Positions 8,403 to 16,190 of a DNA stretch of 21,997 nucleotides are shown here, piece after piece. Position 1 is the first letter of the stretch; every line of letters begins with the position of its first letter. The stretch is from Bacteroidales bacterium UBA2295 (GTDB lineage Bacteria > Bacteroidota > Bacteroidia > Bacteroidales > Tenuifilaceae), in NCBI GenBank assembly GCA_002345825.1, contig DDWD01000156.1, positions 1-21,997 of the forward strand, written 5' to 3'. The translations under genes were made by a program, and so were the position numbers. The notes beneath the pieces were generated by a model. That model saw nothing but the letters and a program-made list of their open reading frames with translations. It made no database searches and was not told the DNA's origin.

Positions 8403-11400
8403 TTAGGTATCTTGATTATTGTTCATTAATCCATCTAAAATACGAGCAGCTTTCTCCTCGTTGCTCAGGTTAAGGAACTCCTTACGCTTCTCCTCTGAGT
8501 ATGCGTTTAGTTCAAACTCGATCTGTCGCTTAAGTTCAGCCACCTCGGTTTCCTTCCGATTTGTGAGATAGTTACGTGCCACATTGGGAAATAGCTCAAG
8601 CAGCAACTCCTCCTCTTCGGTTGCTGCAAGTTTTATTCCACCAAAATCCTCGAGAATTACAGGATTATCCTGCGGCTTGTAGCTACTTGAGTCAAAAGGA
8701 AGTTCATTCCTAACACCACAAATCTTCTCTCTAAAATCGGGATCAACCGCTATTGGCGTTTTCCCATAGAGCCCTTTCACCAGATTTTTAAACTGTGTTG
8801 ATAAATTGGCATACATATCGTCGCCCTTATTCTGCGACACCACGCTATTCACGGCCTGTGCGCCTACAATCTGGCTGGTTGGAGTAACTAGGGGCGGGCA
8901 GCCAGCATCGATACGAACGAGCGGAACCGTTTCAAGCACCTTGGGCAGCAAATCATCCATCTTCATCTGCCTTAGCTGAGCTAACATGTTGGTGTACATT
9001 CCGCCAGGAATTTCGGCATCGCGTACCCGGCTATCGGGTGCAACCAGATTAAACCAAGACTCAATGGCCAAGGTGGTTTCAAGCAGGTCGTCGGTTCTAT
9101 TTGCTTTTGCGTAGGTTATGGCATTATCGAAAAGAGCCTCAATCTTACTTGGCAAATCATCGGCAGTAATATCAAAATCAACAGGGAACTGCTTGTACGA
9201 ATCGAACTCGGCCAGCTCCTTACGAATTGTTTTCAACTCCTCGTTTATTTTTACCACGGCGTCCAGATTTACACCAGTATCAAGCCCCAGCTTATCGGCA
9301 AATAGCTGCACAATTTCGAAGGCTGGAGCTGCTGGTCCCCCTGCAAGGGTTAGTATGGATGTGTCGACAATATCAACGCCATTCACTATGGCCATTAGGG
9401 TTGAGGCCAAACCGTAACCGGGGGTACAATGGGTGTGAAAATCGATGGGCAGCTTCACCTCCGATTTCAACCTACGGATTAGCTCGCCTGATTCTTCGGG
9501 TGTTATCAGCCCTGCCATATCCTTAATGGTTATCATATCGGCACCCATAGCCTCCAGCGCCTTGGCCTTAGCAACAAAATACTCGATGTTAAACACATCG
9601 GTTGGTAATTTTTTTCGTTTGATAAATGCAATGGTCTTTTGCTTGGCCGTGAATTTTGGGTTTACGGTATAGCAAACGGCACAATCGGCTAGCCCTCCAT
9701 TTTCCTTAACGTACTGAATGGTCGACTTCATATTATCAAGATCGTTGAGGCAATCGAATATGCGCATTATATCAATACCACCCTTTACAGCAACTCGATT
9801 AAACCCTTCGATAACGGTTTCGGGGTAAGGATCGTAACCAAACAGATTTCGCCCCCGCGATAATGCGGCGAGTTTACTAGCACCACCAATGGCATCTTTT
9901 ATAATCATAAGCCTATACCAAGGATCCTCGTTCAGATAGCGCATAACGCTATCGGGAACAGCACCTCCCCACACCTCCATGGCGTAGAAACCTGCCTCCT
10001 TGTAAAACGGAAGAGTTCGTTCAACCTGATCGCTAGTCATACGCGTTGCAAGCATCGATTGTTGTCCATCGCGAAGGGTAAGGTCCCGGATTAGCAGCTT
10101 ACCGTTAAACTTCATCTTACTCCGAACTTCGGCCTTTTCTATCTTTCGCTTCTGCCTAACAATGTCATGTTCTGCCTGACGCTGCTTGTACAAAAAATCT
10201 TTGGCTACTGCGGGGAATAGTTCAAGTAGCAAGTACTCTTTTTGGTCTTTGGCTAGTTTTACGCTACCAAACTCTTTTAGCACCGGATTCTCAGGTGATT
10301 TGTACTTTGTTAAATCGTATGGCGACTCTTCGCTAAAACCACAAATCTTTTTTCGAAACTCCGGACTAATGGGGATGGGCGTTTTACCATATTCGCCCTT
10401 TACCAAATTCAAAAACTGATTTGATATATTTGAGTAGAATGGTTTTCCAGCATTCTCGTCCAACACACAATTTACTGCCTGTGCTCCAACAATTTGGCTC
10501 GATGGAGTAACCAACGGTGGGCAACCTGCATCGAGACGCACAACGGGCACCACCTCAAGCACTCTGTTTAACAGATTATCGAGCCCTAGAGTTTTAAGCT
10601 GCGAGAGCATATTGGTGTACATTCCGCCAGGGATCTCAGCATTCTTCACACGCTCGTCGGGGGCTGGAAAATTGAAATGATGTTCAATGGCGTGACAGGT
10701 CTCTAACAACTTCGCCTCATTGCCCTCCTGGGCAAATCGAACTGCATCGCTAAAAAGGGCATCCACGGATTCGGGCAAAGTGTCGTTAGCTATATCGAAA
10801 TCTATAGGAATTTGCTTATAGCTATCTACCTCGGCTAGGCTATTAACTCGAATCTCCTTTAGTATTCGGTTTAGCTGGGCAATTACCTCCACGTTACCAT
10901 CTAATGTAATTCCCAGCTTATTGCAGAACAGGTGGATTAGCTCGTACGATGGACCCGCGCTACCTCCCGAGAAAAACAGAAGGTTTGTATCCACAATATC
11001 AACACCGTTCACAATGGCCATAAAGGTTGAAGCCAAACCATAACCGGGTGTACAGTGGGTATGAAAATCGACTGGGATGGTAAGCGTATCCTTTAGCTTT
11101 GAGATTATTCTGGCAGTATCTAAAGGAGTGGCTAATCCAGCCATATCCTTAATGGTGATCATATCGGCGCCCATGGCTTCCAACTCCTTGGCTTTTGACA
11201 CGAAGTACTCCACATCGAAAATTTGCTCGGGCAGATTTTTTGTCATTAGCTTGGAACGAAGATCCTCCTTCTCGGGCATCTTCGGATCGATGGTATAGCA
11301 AACAGCACCGTCGGCCATACCGCCATCCTCCTTCACATACTTAATGGTCGATTTGATATTCTCGGTATCGTTAAGGCAATCGAAAATACGCATAATGCTT

Positions 11401-11735
11401 ATGCCCGACTTCACCGCATTGCTATTGAACCCCTCTATCACCTTTTCGGGATAAGGGCTATACCCAAACAGGTTACGCCCTCTGGAAAGGGCGGTCAATT
11501 GTGATGCTTCGCCTATCTCTCTTTTTATTGATTCTAATCTGGCCCAAGGATTCTCACCCAGGAATCTCATAATGGAATCGGGAACAGCTCCACCCCAGAC
11601 CTCCATAGCGTAAAATCCAGCCTTCTTAAAAAGGGGTAATACTTTATCTACCTCAACCTGCTGCATACGAGTTGCAAAAAGGGATTGCTGTCCGTCGCGT
11701 AGGGTTAAATCACGTATCTTAAGATGTCTGCTCAT
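8403..11735 (-). CDS. Tandem (duplicated) biotin-dependent carboxyltransferase, oxaloacetate decarboxylase alpha / transcarboxylase 5S type
   Basis: 1110 residues in one uninterrupted frame made of two complete carboxyltransferase units: residues 1-540 and 541-1110. Each has an HMGL-like TIM barrel and a PYC_OADA conserved carboxylase domain. The metal site is intact in both: D14 (LRDGQQS), the Lys that becomes carbamylated K196 (ITIKDMAGL), H225 and H227 (DFHTHCTPG), and in copy two D556, K738, H767, H769, at a constant offset of 542. Both also keep DAGCPPLVTPxSQIVGAQAV. A hand count over residues 7-152 gives 107 of 146 identical. The family usually moves a carboxyl group between carboxybiotin and pyruvate/oxaloacetate. 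Each half is about the size of the biotin-free 5S subunit of transcarboxylase. No biotinyl domain or MKM motif is present; the end is a charged helical tail. The carrier must be encoded elsewhere. It is a single-gene unit with its own terminator. Exact reaction is uncertain. Confidence 0.9.
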   Translation of the reverse strand: MSRHLKIRDLTLRDGQQSLFATRMQQVEVDKVLPLFKKAGFYAMEVWGGAVPDSIMRFLGENPWARLESIKREIGEASQLTALSRGRNLFGYSPYPEKVIEGFNSNAVKSGISIMRIFDCLNDTENIKSTIKYVKEDGGMADGAVCYTIDPKMPEKEDLRSKLMTKNLPEQIFDVEYFVSKAKELEAMGADMITIKDMAGLATPLDTARIISKLKDTLTIPVDFHTHCTPGYGLASTFMAIVNGVDIVDTNLLFFSGGSAGPSYELIHLFCNKLGITLDGNVEVIAQLNRILKEIRVNSLAEVDSYKQIPIDFDIANDTLPESVDALFSDAVRFAQEGNEAKLLETCHAIEHHFNFPAPDERVKNAEIPGGMYTNMLSQLKTLGLDNLLNRVLEVVPVVRLDAGCPPLVTPSSQIVGAQAVNCVLDENAGKPFYSNISNQFLNLVKGEYGKTPIPISPEFRKKICGFSEESPYDLTKYKSPENPVLKEFGSVKLAKDQKEYLLLELFPAVAKDFLYKQRQAEHDIVRQKRKIEKAEVRSKMKFNGKLLIRDLTLRDGQQSMLATRMTSDQVERTLPFYKEAGFYAMEVWGGAVPDSVMRYLNEDPWYRLMIIKDAIGGASKLAALSRGRNLFGYDPYPETVIEGFNRVAVKGGIDIMRIFDCLNDLDNMKSTIQYVKENGGLADCAVCYTVNPKFTAKQKTIAFIKRKKLPTDVFNIEYFVAKAKALEAMGADMITIKDMAGLITPEESGELIRRLKSEVKLPIDFHTHCTPGYGLASTLMAIVNGVDIVDTSILTLAGGPAAPAFEIVQLFADKLGLDTGVNLDAVVKINEELKTIRKELAEFDSYKQFPVDFDITADDLPSKIEALFDNAITYAKANRTDDLLETTLAIESWFNLVAPDSRVRDAEIPGGMYTNMLAQLRQMKMDDLLPKVLETVPLVRIDAGCPPLVTPTSQIVGAQAVNSVVSQNKGDDMYANLSTQFKNLVKGLYGKTPIAVDPDFREKICGVRNELPFDSSSYKPQDNPVILEDFGGIKLAATEEEELLLELFPNVARNYLTNRKETEVAELKRQIEFELNAYSEEKRKEFLNLSNEEKAARILDGLMNNNQDT

Positions 11736-11876
11736 AGTAATATTCTAAAGGATAAATTTTAATACAACTTCACGGTGTAAATTTACCCAAGTATAGACAA
11801 AAGGTTGCAGAATACGCTATGATTATTTTAGGTTGTTCAGCATAAATAGTCGATAAGTGCATATATACCAATGAGA

Positions 11877-11896
11877 AAAGCCCTTGTGGGGGCTTT
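11877..11896 (-). terminator. Likely terminator of the nrfHA-lipoprotein operon
   Basis: AAAGCCC (11877-11883) pairs with GGGCTTT (11890-11896), a 7-bp stem with a 6-base loop. On the minus strand it ends in TTTT and lies about 75 bases after the lipoprotein stop codon. The stem is shorter than the other terminators here. Confidence 0.6.
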
Positions 11897-11968
11897 AACT
11901 CATTTGAATACCAAACAACTTTAATGGCTGTAAAACGCTTTACTTACAATTTTTCTGTCTAAAGCATC

Positions 11969-12406
11969 TTAATGCCTATGATAGACTTTTGTTATAATCT
12001 TCCAGTCGTCACCAAACTTATACAGGTACATGTAATCGGTAAAAATGGTTTCACCATTCCTTAGCAGTTCAAACTTCACCGAGGCGGCACCGCCAGTAAT
12101 ATCTACATCTAAATATTTAACATCTGTTCTATCGCGTTTTTGGTTGGGGTTGTTAGCCCTGTTGGTTTCTATGCGCTCAATCCACTCGCTAATGGAGAAA
12201 CGGGTAAGCTCGCCCTCGGTATTCGAAAGCATTTCGAAACCGGGGTGAAAGCCTGCCTTTATATCATCAATGCTACCATTGTTATGAATGCCCTCGATGT
12301 AGGCACTATTGATCACATTTTTAACCGCCTCCACCTCGGGATGCTCTGGCTCAGAGCATCCACACAAAAAGAGGGTTGTAACAACAATCAAAAAAAATGT
12401 TTTCAT
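11969..12406 (-). CDS. NTF2-like small lipoprotein
   Basis: 145 residues. The signal peptide ends in a lipobox L14-C15-G16-C17, so the mature protein would be lipid-anchored at Cys17. The rest (about 25-145) looks like the SnoaL/NTF2-like or putative lumazine-binding fold: VEAVKNVINSAYIEGIHNNG near the start, DDIKAGFHPGFEML, then paired strands with YLDVDITGGAASVKFEL and a final YLYKFGDDWKIITKVYHRH. In this fold the cavity may bind a small ligand, but no catalytic residues can be assigned. It starts 6 bases after the nrfA stop, so it belongs to the nrfHA operon. A role in nitrite reduction or periplasmic heme-protein upkeep is only an inference from position. Confidence 0.75.
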   Translation of the reverse strand: MKTFFLIVVTTLFLCGCSEPEHPEVEAVKNVINSAYIEGIHNNGSIDDIKAGFHPGFEMLSNTEGELTRFSISEWIERIETNRANNPNQKRDRTDVKYLDVDITGGAASVKFELLRNGETIFTDYMYLYKFGDDWKIITKVYHRH

Positions 12407-12412
12407 CTCAGG

Positions 12413-13915
12413 TTAAATGTTTTTTGTGGGATATTGGGCTTCACGCTCTTGCGCCTTCTTTAACCACTGGGGTACAGCAGTATCGATAAATATCTTTTTC
12501 TTTGCATTAAGAGTTTCCATGTCCAAACCGATAAACTCCTGTGCTTTTGCTTTTGTAGAAATATCGGGTTGAGGAATTGGATCGGAATAACCCATGCTGG
12601 CCATTACCCGAGCAACCTCTATACGAGCCTCTTGCGCCATTTCAAGCCCAAGCCCAACAACCCGTGCACTTTCAAACGGTGCATGAAATGATGCGCCATG
12701 GCTAGCTGCCACGTAATCCCAACGCCACTGAGCACCTCGAATAAGCTTAAGTACTCTGCTCATTTTCGATTCATCAACTCCCTTATCCCAAGCAAACTTT
12801 GCCTCGATATGTGCTTTTGCAAGAGTTCTTTCGAGAAGAGTTCGGGTTTGATGTAAAGCGTCCTGTCTTTGATAAACGTTTTGAACCATTTTTTCGGCAT
12901 CCTCTCTATGGCATACGCCACAAGTATTAGCCACATCATTTAAGGGGCTTTGAATATGATGATTGGTAAACTTCACTCCGCCCTCGCTCTTGTATGGCAT
13001 ATGGCAATCGGCACATGAAACTCCACGATCGTAATGAACGCCCGACATGAAAATCTCGTAATCGGGATGTTGAGCTTTGATCATTGGGGCACGGCTAAGT
13101 TTATGAGTCCAATCCGAGAACTCAGCCTCATCGTAATAGGCTTCCATCTCTTCCATTTTAAACCCTTTGTCCCAAGGGAATGTAAGGTATTTCCCCTTAC
13201 CCTTGAAATAATACTCAACATGGCATTGAGCGCAAACTAAAGTTCGCATTTCCTGATGAGTTGCCTGTGCAACATCTCTTCCCTGACGCTCAAAGGCTTC
13301 AATTAGCCCAGGACGAGTAATCTGAAGCTGCATGGTAGTAGCATCGTGGCAATCGGCACATCCAATGGGATTGACAATTTGATGGCCCAACTCCGAAACG
13401 GTTGATGAGTAAAACTCTGCAATGCCCATTTCCTTCATCATCCTAGGCACATCGGGACTTTTACAAGTCCAGCAGGTACCGGGCTGCAAATTTTCTTCGG
13501 GTTTCAATGGTGATCCTATTCTGAGGGTTTGGCGCACATCGTCGATGGCATGCATATGGCCTCTGCCCTGCCTGTAGTCCATTGAAAAAGCATAACCTGC
13601 CCAAAGAACAACCAGCTCGGGATACTCTGCTAACATATCAATTTTTTTAGCACCATAATACTTGCTTTCGAAAGCAGTATCGGCTGTGTTCAGGTAGGTT
13701 TCGTACTGCCTGGGAAAGTTCATTCCCCATACCTCAAGCCTAGGCTCCCACTGCTCATGCTCAACCTGTGGTGTATAGGCAAACACGGCCTCCGTGCGGC
13801 GCTCAATTACCGACGATGCAAGTAACCCGAGCAAAAAAACTACTACCATTGTACCAAAAAAGAATACCCAGCCTACCCAGGGTTTTTCCTTAATAATTTC
13901 GCCTATTGGTTTCAT
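12413..13915 (-). CDS. nrfA: Ammonia-forming cytochrome c nitrite reductase, catalytic subunit
   Basis: 500 residues, pentaheme. It reduces nitrite to ammonium with six electrons in the periplasm. An N-terminal hydrophobic stretch (about residues 15-36) exports it and may anchor it. Heme sites are CWTCK at 148-152 (the lysine-ligated catalytic heme), then CxxCH at 186-190, 228-232, 301-305 and 332-336. Active-site residues can be matched: R118 (GRGHMHAID), E234-Y235 after the third CxxCH, and K280-A281-Q282-H283, the same K-x-Q-H string that supplies calcium ligands and the catalytic His in Wolinella NrfA. All key positions are present, so it should be active. It follows nrfH by 38 bases and is followed by a lipoprotein gene at 6 bases. 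A CXXCK-specific heme lyase is normally needed in some bacteria; none is in the window. Confidence 0.96.
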   Translation of the reverse strand: MKPIGEIIKEKPWVGWVFFFGTMVVVFLLGLLASSVIERRTEAVFAYTPQVEHEQWEPRLEVWGMNFPRQYETYLNTADTAFESKYYGAKKIDMLAEYPELVVLWAGYAFSMDYRQGRGHMHAIDDVRQTLRIGSPLKPEENLQPGTCWTCKSPDVPRMMKEMGIAEFYSSTVSELGHQIVNPIGCADCHDATTMQLQITRPGLIEAFERQGRDVAQATHQEMRTLVCAQCHVEYYFKGKGKYLTFPWDKGFKMEEMEAYYDEAEFSDWTHKLSRAPMIKAQHPDYEIFMSGVHYDRGVSCADCHMPYKSEGGVKFTNHHIQSPLNDVANTCGVCHREDAEKMVQNVYQRQDALHQTRTLLERTLAKAHIEAKFAWDKGVDESKMSRVLKLIRGAQWRWDYVAASHGASFHAPFESARVVGLGLEMAQEARIEVARVMASMGYSDPIPQPDISTKAKAQEFIGLDMETLNAKKKIFIDTAVPQWLKKAQEREAQYPTKNI

Positions 13916-13953
13916 TGTATTATCATTTTAAGATTTTATTATTCTGATTATAC

Positions 13954-14535
13954 CTATTCGTCCATTAGGTTCTTAAGCCACTTGGGCACAGGGCTCTCAA
14001 GCAAGGGGACCAAAGCGTACGGTGTTGTTGCCAATCCTTTAACCCGCCCATGGGGAACCTCTCGATGGCATTCCCAACATTCACGTTGTTTACGTAAATC
14101 GTTATGAGTAAACTCTGGCCGCATAAGTTTTGAATCGGTAATTTGATTGGTATGGCACCTTATGCAATTGTTTTGCACCGCTTTTGCTCCTGCCTCCTTA
14201 ATCTGAATTACCTGAGGTTCTGCCCTAAGTGTAAAAATTGTTGCGTGGCGCAAGCCATCCATAGCCTTAAAATAGTAATGGTTTACAATATTATTATGCG
14301 GAACATGACAATCGTTGCAGTTTGTTCGCTCACGATGCGAACTATGTGCCCAGGTAGAGTACTCGGGTGCCATAATATGACAGTTTATGCACGTTTCTGG
14401 ACTATCGGAAAGGTACGATGGCGCTTTGGATATGTGAAATGTGAAAGCACCCAAACCAACAAATATCCCCAGCAAAACAATTACCGGAAGCTTCCATTTA
14501 TCGGGTGGGATAAGCATACGAATGAACTTACTCAT
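13954..14535 (-). CDS. nrfH: Cytochrome c nitrite reductase small subunit, tetraheme menaquinol dehydrogenase
   Basis: 193 residues using the ATG at 14535; a TTG two codons upstream (14541) also opens the frame, but ATG is more likely. One membrane helix (about residues 15-35) anchors a periplasmic NapC/NirT-family domain with four heme sites: CxxCH at 49-53, 73-77, 124-128 and 153-157. Met55, two residues after the first heme His, fits the unusual Met-ligated heme of NrfH. It oxidises menaquinol and passes electrons to NrfA. It is the first gene of the operon nrfH-nrfA-lipoprotein, with the promoter expected in 14536-14672; I could not find a clear consensus promoter or FNR-like palindrome there. 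Confidence 0.95.
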   Translation of the reverse strand: MSKFIRMLIPPDKWKLPVIVLLGIFVGLGAFTFHISKAPSYLSDSPETCINCHIMAPEYSTWAHSSHRERTNCNDCHVPHNNIVNHYYFKAMDGLRHATIFTLRAEPQVIQIKEAGAKAVQNNCIRCHTNQITDSKLMRPEFTHNDLRKQRECWECHREVPHGRVKGLATTPYALVPLLESPVPKWLKNLMDE

Positions 14536-14672
14536 AACCAAGTTTTGTTAGGGTTAAGTTTGCAGATGCAATATAGCCAGAAACAACATTCTGCACAACA
14601 TCCAGCATCCAATTACTAAGCAATTAAGCTCAATTTAGATTGTTTCTACCAAACCCATTTTGCTCAAATAAC

Positions 14673-14708
14673 AAAAAGGGAGCTGCACAAATATGCACAG
14701 CTCCCTTT
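14673..14708 (-). terminator. Terminator of the beta-helix lipoprotein gene
   Basis: AAAGGGAGCTG (14675-14685) and CAGCTCCCTTT (14698-14708) pair perfectly over 11 bp with a 12-base loop. On the minus strand the hairpin lies about 20 bases after the lipoprotein stop and runs into TTTTTGTT. Confidence 0.88.
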
Positions 14709-14727
14709 CTCTATATTGAGTTAAAAA

Positions 14728-15855
14728 CTAACTTCCTACATAAACATCATCAAGTGAGTTGTCGGAGAATGTGTTGTTGATATTATTCCAACTGCTATCC
14801 CAAAGGAAAACACCATATCCACTCGAGTGCCGAATGATACAGTTCTCAAGGGTAATTCCATCAGTATTCACTATTGTAACGTTGGCATTATCGTTTTCTT
14901 TCCCTCCATACTCAACTATGCAATATTTTAGCAAAGTATTAGCCGTAGTATTGTCCTCGAAAAACAGACCCGCCCAAGCACCAGGCGCAGGGGTAGTGGC
15001 AGCCGATGTAAATATAATGGGTTCGGTTTCGGTTCCAATGGCTGTGAGGGTTGCATTATCGTAACCACCAAAAGAGAGCCAAGCATCGGCGTTAAACTTA
15101 AGCGTTGTGCCTGCATTAATAGTAAGCGACTTGTCGATAAAAATTCCGTGCTCGATGTAATAGGGTACTGTTTGGCGATTCCAGGTAACCGCAGTATTGT
15201 CATCCATATCGCCATAAGTAACCATTATACCATATCCATCATTACATGTAATGGCATTATTAACACCAAGCGTGTGAACATCCTCACATGATATCTCAAT
15301 TGCATGATCGGCTGTAGTTTCAATTGTGTTTCCTAGAAATGAGCCAAATCCTTCATGTGTATAAACACCCTTCTTCTTTGCGTTGGTGATGGTATTGTTA
15401 TTAAAACTGATTTTTGTTTCCAGATTGACTGCGGGATAATTCTCATTACCCGCATACTCTATCGTACAGTACGACATAGAACTGTTTGACAGCACATTGC
15501 CCTCAAGCCATATCCCTTGCCATGCTCCGGCTGCAGGAGATGATGCTTCAGCAGTAAAAACAATTGGATTCTCTTCTGTTCCATTGGCTATTAAAGTCAT
15601 ACTCTCGGAATATCCGAAGCTTAGATAAGCATAGGGTTTGAACTTAATAACAGTACCGGGCTCAATGGTAAGATTAGCATCAACAGTAACGCCATGTTCC
15701 ACAACGTAAACCTTGGAACTTTCCCAAGTTGTGGGAGCGGTAATGTCTTCGTTTACCAAGATGATGTTCCCTTCATCATCTGGATCAATTAAATCGCAAG
15801 CATTGAACGACATAGCAACAAGCATTGCAACTGCTGCAAATTTCATCTGTTTCAT
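14728..15855 (-). CDS. Right-handed beta-helix-like surface lipoprotein with internal duplication
   Basis: 375 residues. The signal peptide ends at SFNAC (Cys20 as the lipidated residue), followed by acidic residues (DLIDPDDEG), which resembles the export signal of surface-exposed Bacteroidota lipoproteins. The body is built from short repeating strands rich in Asn, Thr and Gly (e.g. SYCTIEYAGNENYPAVN, LKYCIVEYGGKENDNANV), typical of a parallel beta-helix. Two longer units match: residues 44 onward (EHGVTVDANLTIEPGT, YLSFGYSES, FTAEASSPAAGAWQGIWLEG) and 225 onward (EHGIFIDKSLTINAGT, WLSFGGYDN, FTSAATTPAPGAWAGLFFED), offset about 181. No polysaccharide-lyase catalytic residues can be pointed to, so binding or structural roles are as likely as enzymatic. 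It is a single-gene unit with its own terminator. M4 could also be the start. Confidence 0.75.
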   Translation of the reverse strand: MKQMKFAAVAMLVAMSFNACDLIDPDDEGNIILVNEDITAPTTWESSKVYVVEHGVTVDANLTIEPGTVIKFKPYAYLSFGYSESMTLIANGTEENPIVFTAEASSPAAGAWQGIWLEGNVLSNSSMSYCTIEYAGNENYPAVNLETKISFNNNTITNAKKKGVYTHEGFGSFLGNTIETTADHAIEISCEDVHTLGVNNAITCNDGYGIMVTYGDMDDNTAVTWNRQTVPYYIEHGIFIDKSLTINAGTTLKFNADAWLSFGGYDNATLTAIGTETEPIIFTSAATTPAPGAWAGLFFEDNTTANTLLKYCIVEYGGKENDNANVTIVNTDGITLENCIIRHSSGYGVFLWDSSWNNINNTFSDNSLDDVYVGS

Positions 15856-16190
15856 AGTAAGTTAATTTAGTTAGGTTTTAGAGGCTAGATATTCTGTTGT
15901 GCTCAAACAAATTATAGGCCAATATCCATAAAATTCTCGGAAAAATCACACATCATAACAAAATATTCCAAACCATTCAACAGTTTTTCCAATATTAACA
16001 CGTCAAAATTCATTGTTCTGAAGATAGACTTAAGAGATACCGCATACCTACCGAAAGGTAATTGGGAACCAAACCCACACAACCAAACATGTATTTTGTA
16101 TATTTGAGGTTCAATAGCATTTAGGAGTCATTGCGCACTTCGCTATAAAAATGATGATAACTTTGTGAACCACAATATAGATTAAACCCT
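15856..16190. other. Divergent promoter region between beta-helix lipoprotein and nucleoside kinase
   Basis: 335 bases with no gene seen. It must hold promoters for both flanking genes, which point away from each other. AT-rich; no long repeat, RNA gene or clear operator palindrome was found. Confidence 0.6.
16099..16106 (+). promoter_or_regulatory. Candidate -7 promoter element for nucleoside kinase
   Basis: TATATTTG matches the Bacteroidota TAnnTTTG consensus and lies about 85 bases before the ATG of the kinase. No TTTG is seen at the ideal -33 spacing, so the assignment is weak. Confidence 0.35.

Noticed and set aside
9118..9672. Overlapping plus-strand open frames opposite the tandem carboxyltransferase
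   Set aside because: The minus-strand protein is strongly conserved throughout; the plus-strand frames have no domain or signal and overlap each other.
8403..11735. Assembly artefact joining two copies of one gene
   Set aside because: The halves differ at many positions (39 of 146 counted in one stretch) and have different linkers, so this is not a simple duplicated-read join.
14536..14541. TTG as start of nrfH
   Set aside because: ATG at 14535 is two codons downstream and more typical; nothing before it resembles NrfH.
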